64,000 nt of DNA from Elusimicrobiota bacterium. Its GTDB lineage: Bacteria; Elusimicrobiota; Elusimicrobia; UBA1565. Below the pieces are notes generated by a model. That model did not search any database, had not been told where the DNA came from, and saw only the letters and a program-made list of their open reading frames with translations. Below, piece after piece: positions 59,097 to 64,000 of the stretch. The position numbers and the translations under genes were made by a program. Where the stretch lies: the NCBI GenBank assembly GCA_016196755.1, contig JACPXC010000019.1:62001-126000 (forward strand). Reading direction: 5' to 3'. Every line of letters begins with the position of its first letter. Within the stretch, counting starts at the first letter, position 1.

Positions 59097-59986
59097 GGCG
59101 CCGCCTCGAGCTCGGCGGCGATGCGGTCGAGGTCCAGCTGGTAGTTGGCCAGCTTGTCCAAGAGGCGCTTGGCGTCGTCGTAGCCGTCGTCGAGGGCCTT
59201 GCCCTCGGGCCGCGCGGGCAGGGCCAGGGCCGCCGCGTACGGCACCCCGAACGCGGTCTTCGGCGCGCCGCAGTCGGCCAGGCGCCCGGGCTCGGCGATG
59301 ACGAGCAGGACGGGCAGCGGGGCGCGCTTCTTCAAGAGGCCGTTGAGCCGGGCCCCGTTGGCCTCGGTGGCCAGGCGCCGGCGGCAGACCGCGGCCACGG
59401 CCCGGCCCACGCGGCCGAGGATGACGCGGTAGGCCGCGCGGATGAAATCGGTCTGCGCCCCGTCCATGCGCTGGAGCAGGATGGCGTCTAGCGTGCGGTC
59501 GATCCGGTCGGCGCGCACCTCGAGGACGGCGGCGACGTTCTCAAGCGGCTCGCCGCGGCCGGCGCGCTCGGCCAGGCCGTCGAGCCAGCCGTCGAATACT
59601 TCGCTAAAGCGCGCCGGGCTGTGGAGCAGCGGGAAATGCGCGCTGCGCCCCGCGGAAGCCAGCGCGCGCGCCGACGGGCCCGAAGCCTGGACCAGGAGGT
59701 TCGGCCGCCCGAGGCGGTCCAAGAACGCGCCCGCCTCCGTGCCCTTCGGCGGCGCCGCCGAGACCCAGCGCGGCGCGAAGGCGTCGGCCAAGGCGCGCAG
59801 GGAGGCCTCGCGGAGCGCGTCGCGCTGACCGCCGGCGCTCGCGCAGGAGGCCCCGGCCGCGCCGGGGACCCGGCCCAGCTCGACGGCCGCGCCGCCCAAG
59901 GTGTCGAGCGGGACGTCCGAGAGCCAGAGGCCGCGCTCGGTCAGGCCGGCGCCAAGGCTCTCAGCCTCGACTCGTCCAGCGACCAC
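59093..59986 (-). CDS. Degenerate transaldolase-like protein
   Basis: 297 aa. 'DRLGRPNLLVQASGP' (92-104) lines up with the transaldolase segment R-P-N-L-x-x-K-I-P, but the Schiff-base Lys is Gln100. 'FSEVFDGWLDGLAERAGRGE' and 'VAAVLEVRADRIDRTLDAIL' match the following transaldolase helices, whose usual S-V-A-S-F-F-V-S-R-V-D is eroded, and the end 'ANYQLDLDRIAAELEA' fits the last helix. A non-catalytic transaldolase fold is my reading. The start (GTG 59986) gives a 46-nt overlap; a CTG at 59944 in a CTGA overlap is an alternative. Confidence 0.55.
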   Translation of the reverse strand: MVAGRVEAESLGAGLTERGLWLSDVPLDTLGGAAVELGRVPGAAGASCASAGGQRDALREASLRALADAFAPRWVSAAPPKGTEAGAFLDRLGRPNLLVQASGPSARALASAGRSAHFPLLHSPARFSEVFDGWLDGLAERAGRGEPLENVAAVLEVRADRIDRTLDAILLQRMDGAQTDFIRAAYRVILGRVGRAVAAVCRRRLATEANGARLNGLLKKRAPLPVLLVIAEPGRLADCGAPKTAFGVPYAAALALPARPEGKALDDGYDDAKRLLDKLANYQLDLDRIAAELEAAP

Positions 59987-61263
59987 AGGTATCTCCCTTT
60001 GACGAACTTGCGCGCCACAACACCCATCTTGATGAGGGTCTCGGCGGCGTTTATGACGGCGTTCTCGTCCTTGCAGTCCTTGCAGATGGGGTACTTCTCG
60101 GCGCGCGAGAGGAACTCCTCGGTGCCGATGCCGCTCTTCTCCTTGAGCACGGTCAGCACGCAGGTCTCGTTGTCGGTCAGCACCGAGCGCCCCTCGTGGG
60201 CTTGGCGACGGGTGCCTTCGTCATAGCGCTTGGGCACGGCCAGGAGCGGGGCGATCTCGCTCGTGCCGAAGAAGCGCGCGTAGCTGGAATCAAAGCCGAT
60301 GCAGCGGTCGTTGTAGACGCACTTCTTGCACTCCTCGGTCTTGACCGTATGGTCCATCGCCGTGGAGTCGAGGTCCCGGTGCTTGCCCTGCGGGCTGACC
60401 ACCATGGTGTTGAACGCCGACCAGCCCAGCATCTGCTGCTCGTAGCCCGGCAGGACGCAGGGCGTAAAATGCAGGAGCAACGGGGGCTTGGGGAAGTTGA
60501 TGCGCGTGAAGACCTCGTAGGCCTTGCGGACGTGCGGGGCCACGTCGCTCAAGCGCACGCCCATCGCGGGGACGTGCAGGGTCATGTTGCCCTCGTAGAG
60601 CGGGGCGATGATGACGAAGTTCGAGAGATGGAGCTTGAGCAGGAAGAGCTTGTAGAAGTCCTCCAGGTGCTCGTAGTTGTCCTTGTTCAAGACGATGTTG
60701 ACGCCGATGCCGACGTTGAGGGCCTTCAAGTGCTCGATGGCCTCGAGGCAGGCGTCGAAGGAGCCCGGGATCATCGTCAGCTTGTCGTGCGTGGCGGCGT
60801 CGTGGCCGTGGATCGAGAACTTCACGAAGGTCAGGCCGGCGTCGGCCAGCTGCTTGGTGTAGGCGTAGTCGGCCATGCGGATGCCGTTGGTCTGGATGCG
60901 CACGTAGCCGTAGCCCACCTTGCGCGCCATCGCTATGAGCTGGGGCAGGTCTTTCCTGAGCGTCGGCTCGCCGCCGGTGAACCCCATGCGCCGGTAGCCG
61001 TTCTGGAAGGCCTTGTAGAGCGTCTCGACGGCCATCCGGTACGGCATCAGGTTCTTTTCCTTGCGCCACTCGAAGTCCTGCGAGCAGAACAGGCACTTGG
61101 CCTGGCAGGCGTAGTTGAGCAGGATGTCGAAGCACTTGGGCTCGTCGAAGGCGTCGCGGTCGACGTGCGTCTCCGCTTTAGGCTTGCGGACCTTCACGTC
61201 TCCCTGGGGGGCGCACTCGCCCGTGGTGCAATCCGGCTTCGGAGCGGTCTTGGCCTTGCTCAT
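59941..61263 (-). CDS. Radical SAM protein, 'CLFCSQ' family, copy 3
   Basis: 440 aa. N-terminal extension of about 45 residues with two extra Cys ('CTTGEC'), then cluster C53-x3-C57-x2-C60 ('NYACQAKCLFCSQDFEWRK'), 'RMGFTGGEPTLRKDL', auxiliary 'CKKCVYNDRC' and a C-terminal extension with another Cys pair ('YPICKDCKDE') leading into a winged-helix-like end ('INAAETLIKMGVVARKFVKG'). Paralog of the copies at 45326 and 46450, but with the longest extension. ATG 61263, ATGA overlap with the aminotransferase gene. Confidence 0.8.
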   Translation of the reverse strand: MSKAKTAPKPDCTTGECAPQGDVKVRKPKAETHVDRDAFDEPKCFDILLNYACQAKCLFCSQDFEWRKEKNLMPYRMAVETLYKAFQNGYRRMGFTGGEPTLRKDLPQLIAMARKVGYGYVRIQTNGIRMADYAYTKQLADAGLTFVKFSIHGHDAATHDKLTMIPGSFDACLEAIEHLKALNVGIGVNIVLNKDNYEHLEDFYKLFLLKLHLSNFVIIAPLYEGNMTLHVPAMGVRLSDVAPHVRKAYEVFTRINFPKPPLLLHFTPCVLPGYEQQMLGWSAFNTMVVSPQGKHRDLDSTAMDHTVKTEECKKCVYNDRCIGFDSSYARFFGTSEIAPLLAVPKRYDEGTRRQAHEGRSVLTDNETCVLTVLKEKSGIGTEEFLSRAEKYPICKDCKDENAVINAAETLIKMGVVARKFVKGRYLWSLDESRLRALAPA

Positions 61264-62525
61264 GATCGCGCCTCCGCCGCGTAGGACTTGAGGGCGTCGA
61301 GGAAGAGGTCGACTTCCTCCGCCGTGTTGTAGGCGAAGAAGGATACGCGCAGGGTCTCCTTGAGGCCCAGCGAGGCGTGAAGGAGATGCGCGCAGTGGTC
61401 GCCGGCGCGGACGGCGACGAAGCGCTCGCCTAACTCGTGGTTGAGATAGAGGTTGAAGTCCTTGATCGAGAACGACGGATGGACCGGCGCGAACGCCGCC
61501 AGAGAGCCTTCCATCAGGGCCGCGGGGTCGCCGACGACGGCGACCTCGGACACCTTCCCGAGCCCGGCGAGCAGGCGCTCGACCAAGCCCGACACATGGG
61601 CGCGCGCGGCGCCGGGGTCCCAGGACCCCAAGAGCTCGATGGCCGCGGCCAAGCCGACGGCGCCCGGGATGTTCGGCACGCCGGCCTCGTGGCGCATCGG
61701 GGAATCGAGCCAGCGCGGCACGGGACGGCCGCCCTCGAGCACGACCTCCTTTACCGTGCCGCCGCCGGGCGCGGCCGGACGCAGGGCGTTCATCGCGCGG
61801 TCCTCGCCCCACAAGACGCCCACGCCGAACGGGCCGCCCAGCTTGTGGGCCGAGAAGGCGACGAAGTCCGCGCCGCAGGCGCGCACGTCCTCGCGGTGCG
61901 AGGACAAGAACTGCGCGTCGTCGAGGAAGAGCTTGGCGCCTTTGCGCCGGCACAGCCTGCCGACCTGCGCCGCGGGCAGGACGCCGCCCAAGACGTTGGA
62001 GGAACGCGCCAGCGCCACAAGAGCGGTCTTGTCGGTGATGAGGCCTTCCAAGGCGTCGAGGTCGAGCCGCCCGTCCTTGACCGGACAGACGCGCACCGCG
62101 CAGGCCCCGCGCGCCTCGGCCTCGAGGAACGGCAGCAGCACCGAGTTGTGCTCCCAGGCCCCCACGACGACCTCGCGCCGCGCGCCGTCGAAGACGAAGC
62201 CGCGCGCGACCAGGTTGACCGCCTCGGTCGTGCCCGAGGTGAAGACGACGTCGCCCTCGCGCTCGGCGTTGAGGAAGCGCGCGACGCTCTTTCGGGCCGA
62301 TTGATAACGCTGCTCGATCTCCTGCGCCAAGAGATGCGTCGAGCGCCGCCCGCCGCAGGCGCCCCAGAGCTCGTGGGCCTCGGCCAAGGACGCCGCCACG
62401 CGCGAAGACTTGAGCGCGGTGCAGGCGTTGTCGAGATAGATGAGTTTTTTTCCGGCCACGCGTCGCTCGAGCGCCGGGAACCCGGCACGGGCGACGGCGG
62501 GGTCGAAGGCGGCAACGGCCTTCAT
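61260..62525 (-). CDS. Class V aminotransferase, cysteine desulfurase-like (SufS type)
   Basis: 421 aa. PLP-Lys in 'DFVAFSAHKLGGPFGVG', start 'KKLIYLDNACTALKSSRVA', cofactor strand 'KLFLDDAQFLSSH' and the SufS-type Cys in 'VRAGDHCAHLLHASLG'. It would release sulfur from cysteine (or selenium from selenocysteine), forming a persulfide. No SufU/SufE partner or SufBCD is nearby, so it may supply sulfur to the radical SAM clusters or to the peptide itself. ATGA overlaps on both sides. Confidence 0.85.
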   Translation of the reverse strand: MKAVAAFDPAVARAGFPALERRVAGKKLIYLDNACTALKSSRVAASLAEAHELWGACGGRRSTHLLAQEIEQRYQSARKSVARFLNAEREGDVVFTSGTTEAVNLVARGFVFDGARREVVVGAWEHNSVLLPFLEAEARGACAVRVCPVKDGRLDLDALEGLITDKTALVALARSSNVLGGVLPAAQVGRLCRRKGAKLFLDDAQFLSSHREDVRACGADFVAFSAHKLGGPFGVGVLWGEDRAMNALRPAAPGGGTVKEVVLEGGRPVPRWLDSPMRHEAGVPNIPGAVGLAAAIELLGSWDPGAARAHVSGLVERLLAGLGKVSEVAVVGDPAALMEGSLAAFAPVHPSFSIKDFNLYLNHELGERFVAVRAGDHCAHLLHASLGLKETLRVSFFAYNTAEEVDLFLDALKSYAAEARS

Positions 62526-63358
62526 GCGTGGAGCCCCCCGTAGAGCTCCACGTAATCGGTCCGCGGGCCCGGACAGTGCGCCCTGAGCGCGCAGTCGTCG
62601 CATTCGGCGGTCTTCTGCTTCTCTTTGAGGAACACGCCGGTCTGGGAGCGCAGCATCTTCTGATAGTCGACGTGGTGATCCAGGTGCCCGCGCACGAAGC
62701 AGGCCGGGATGTGGTCGACGTCGTAGCGCAGACCCAGCTCGCGGCAGCGGTCCATCGCGGCGTTCAAGGGGCCGGCGGCGTCCGCAAAGCGCGGGATGAT
62801 CGTGTCGTTGCCCTTGGCGCGGCCCATGCCTTTCACGTAGCTGAACTGGATCCAGGCCACCATCGGCAGCGCTTGGGCGACGAAGTCGACGAACTCCCGG
62901 CAGTGGGCGACGTTGGCCTTGTGGACGATGTAGGTGAGGCGGACCTTGGAGCCCAGCCCGGCCAGGTGCTTGATGCTCTCGATGCGGCGCGCGAAGCCGT
63001 CCGGGACCCCGGTGACCTCTACGTCGAGGGCGGGGGTGTGGGCCGAGAAGTTGACGTTGAAGAAGTCTACTAAGCGGCACAGGAGCTTGAGCCGCTCGGG
63101 GTCGTACTGCATGATGAGGACGGCGTTGGTCTGGAACTCGATGACCTTGCCCTTCTTGCGGCAGTGGGCCAGCAGGGCCAGGAGCTCGGCGGGGTCCTTT
63201 AAGAGGGGGTCGCCGCCGGAGATCTGGACGTGGCCGGTCTTGTCGGCGTCGACCTCGGCGGTCAGTCTTTTAAGCGAAAAGTCGCCGTTTCGGCCCGCGG
63301 CGGAACAGAACACGCATTGGATGTTGCACTCCGCGTTAATGGGAAGGTGGAGAGCCAT
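62522..63358 (-). CDS. Radical SAM protein, first gene of the train
   Basis: 278 aa, the smallest of the set. Cluster C11-x3-C15-x2-C18 ('AECNIQCVFCSAAGRNGD'), 'HVQISGGDPLLKDPAELLAL' where G-G-D replaces G-G-E, and an end with 'CDDCALRAHCPGP'. It has no N-terminal extension. Its ATG is preceded by GGGGG inside a leader of about 40 nt. It heads the minus-strand train and overlaps the aminotransferase gene by 4 nt. Confidence 0.8.
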   Translation of the reverse strand: MALHLPINAECNIQCVFCSAAGRNGDFSLKRLTAEVDADKTGHVQISGGDPLLKDPAELLALLAHCRKKGKVIEFQTNAVLIMQYDPERLKLLCRLVDFFNVNFSAHTPALDVEVTGVPDGFARRIESIKHLAGLGSKVRLTYIVHKANVAHCREFVDFVAQALPMVAWIQFSYVKGMGRAKGNDTIIPRFADAAGPLNAAMDRCRELGLRYDVDHIPACFVRGHLDHHVDYQKMLRSQTGVFLKEKQKTAECDDCALRAHCPGPRTDYVELYGGLHA

Positions 63359-63372
63359 GAGCGCCCCCGTCG

Positions 63373-63388
63373 GCGCGCGAACGCGCGC
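63373..63388 (-). other. Stable leader hairpin before the first radical SAM gene
   Basis: GCGCGC-GTTC-GCGCGC on the minus strand, a perfect 6-bp GC stem with a four-base loop, between the predicted transcription start (near 63399) and the ATG at 63358. It could limit access of ribosomes or act as an attenuator. Confidence 0.5.
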
Positions 63389-63405
63389 GTACGAGGGTAC
63401 TCATT

Positions 63406-63414
63406 CTTATAGCA
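63406..63414 (-). promoter_or_regulatory. Extended -10 promoter of the HXS gene train
   Basis: TGC-TATAAG on the minus strand fits the extended -10 type; the region 17 nt upstream (TGGCGG) is a poor -35. It is divergent from the RHH-Doc promoter at 63484. Confidence 0.5.
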
Positions 63415-63483
63415 GAATCCCTACCCCCCCGCCAGACCAGCCCATGTCCCCGAGGGGGCGCAGGTAGGCGGACGTTTTCTGTA

Positions 63484-63512
63484 TTGACACGACAATACTT
63501 GTACATTATTAT
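63484..63512 (+). promoter_or_regulatory. Promoter of the RHH-Doc pair
   Basis: TTGACA (63484-63489), 17-nt spacer, TATTAT (63507-63512), then 6 nt to ATG 63519: leaderless transcript predicted. Confidence 0.8.
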
Positions 63513-63518
63513 ATTACC

Positions 63519-63743
63519 ATGCCCCTTAAAGCTTTCACCACCAAGCTCGACGACAGGACCCTCAAGGCCCTCAAGGCGGTTTCGGCTCGCACCCGCATCC
63601 CGCAGTCGGAACTGGTGCGGGAAGGCATCGAGCTCGCCTTGCGCCGCCACGCCGAGGACATAGTCTCCCCCGCACTGCGCGGCGAGATAGAGGCCATCCT
63701 CCAGGAAGACCGCGGCCTCCTCAATCGCCTCGCCAAGGCTTGA
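63519..63743 (+). CDS. Ribbon-helix-helix antitoxin
   Basis: 74 aa. The RHH pattern is clear: strand 'KAFTTKLDDRTLKAL' then helices 'KAVSARTRIPQSELVREGIE' and 'LALRRHAEDI'; such proteins dimerise and bind operator DNA. The C-terminal tail ('EAILQEDRGLLNRLAKA') would cover the toxin. The stop overlaps the Doc start (TTGA), giving the usual antitoxin-toxin order. Confidence 0.85.
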   Translation: MPLKAFTTKLDDRTLKALKAVSARTRIPQSELVREGIELALRRHAEDIVSPALRGEIEAILQEDRGLLNRLAKA

Positions 63744-64000
63744 ACTACCTCTACCCCCACCAGGTCCTCTACCTCCATAAGCGCGTCGTCGAGACCTCGG
63801 GCGGCTCCCCCGGAGTACGGGACCAAGGGCTCCTCGAGTCGGCGGTCTACCGCCCGCAGGCCTCTTTCGGCGGAGCCGACCTCTACCCCGATCTCTTCGC
63901 GAAAGCCGCGGCCCTCGGGCATTCCATCATCAGCAACCATCCCTTCATCGACGGGAACAAGCGCACCGGCTTCGAGGCCATGCGCCTGATGCTCCGGATC
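63740..64000 (+). CDS. Doc/Fic-family toxin (3' truncated by window)
   Basis: 87 codons visible, starting at TTG 63740 in a 4-nt overlap with the antitoxin stop. 'NYLYPHQVLYLHKRVVETSG' is the Doc N terminus, 'GGSPGVRDQGLLESAVYRP' follows as in Doc, and the Fic motif is complete: 'HPFIDGNKRTGFEAM'. Doc phosphorylates elongation factor Tu and stops translation; other Fic proteins transfer AMP. The rest of the gene lies beyond the right edge. Confidence 0.85.
   Translation, partial: MNYLYPHQVLYLHKRVVETSGGSPGVRDQGLLESAVYRPQASFGGADLYPDLFAKAAALGHSIISNHPFIDGNKRTGFEAMRLMLRI

Noticed and set aside
1-64000. Prophage or integrated plasmid
   Set aside because: No integrase, capsid, terminase, replication or conjugation genes and no att-like flanking repeats were seen, although toxin-antitoxin cassettes are frequent.

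Overview
The window is very GC-rich, densely packed and almost entirely coding, apparently from an uncultured bacterium. The left-edge surface protein (fibronectin-like modules of a style common in Elusimicrobiota), the abundance of TPR and radical SAM proteins and the gene density make Elusimicrobiota my best guess, but no rRNA or universal marker is present to prove it. I saw no tRNA, rRNA, CRISPR array or insertion sequence, and no gene-free stretch longer than about 200 bases.

Layout. (1) 0-3.8 kb: a truncated surface protein, a secreted cupin, a methyltransferase, a DksA/TraR zinc-finger protein and a CPA1-type cation/proton antiporter. (2) 3.8-11.7 kb: an unrecognised locus with two single-module ClpB-like AAA+ ATPases, a membrane-anchored beta-helix protein and two membrane proteins with a CxxC motif, flanked by three paralogous secreted proteins built of two similar halves. 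(3) 11.7-20.04 kb: one operon of seven genes joining NAD salvage (nicotinamidase-like hydrolase, nicotinate phosphoribosyltransferase, glutamine-dependent NAD synthetase, atypical NAD kinase) to a vWA protein, a protein kinase-like protein and a PP2C phosphatase (a TerY-P-like triad). It is driven by a consensus promoter that sits inside inverted repeats. (4) 20.1-22.4 kb: two membrane-anchored TPR proteins. (5) 22.6-63.4 kb: a minus-strand gene train whose genes nearly all overlap by 4-8 nt (ATGA, GTGA). From its promoter end (63.4 kb) it encodes radical SAM enzymes, a cysteine-desulfurase-like enzyme, a degenerate transaldolase, HxsC-, HxsD- and HxsB-like proteins, the His-Xaa-Ser precursor peptide, more radical SAM enzymes, an FG-GAP protein, three paralogs with ABBA-prenyltransferase-like motifs, a halogenase-motif flavoprotein, an FAD-linked oxidase and five large TPR proteins. 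Two AbiE-type toxin-antitoxin cassettes interrupt it. (6) 63.5-64 kb: an RHH-Doc toxin-antitoxin pair cut by the window edge.

Main interpretation. The 37-63 kb part is a greatly expanded His-Xaa-Ser (HXS) peptide-modification system: one 112-residue precursor ending in ten His-Xaa-Ser repeats, eight radical SAM proteins with intact CX3CX2C clusters, two HxsB-like proteins that have lost that cluster, five HxsD-like small proteins, and enzyme types I do not know from the classical HxsABCD set. The product is unknown. Several transcription units in the window start at a TTGACA-N17-TATAAT-like promoter placed only 5-7 nt before the start codon, which predicts leaderless mRNAs.
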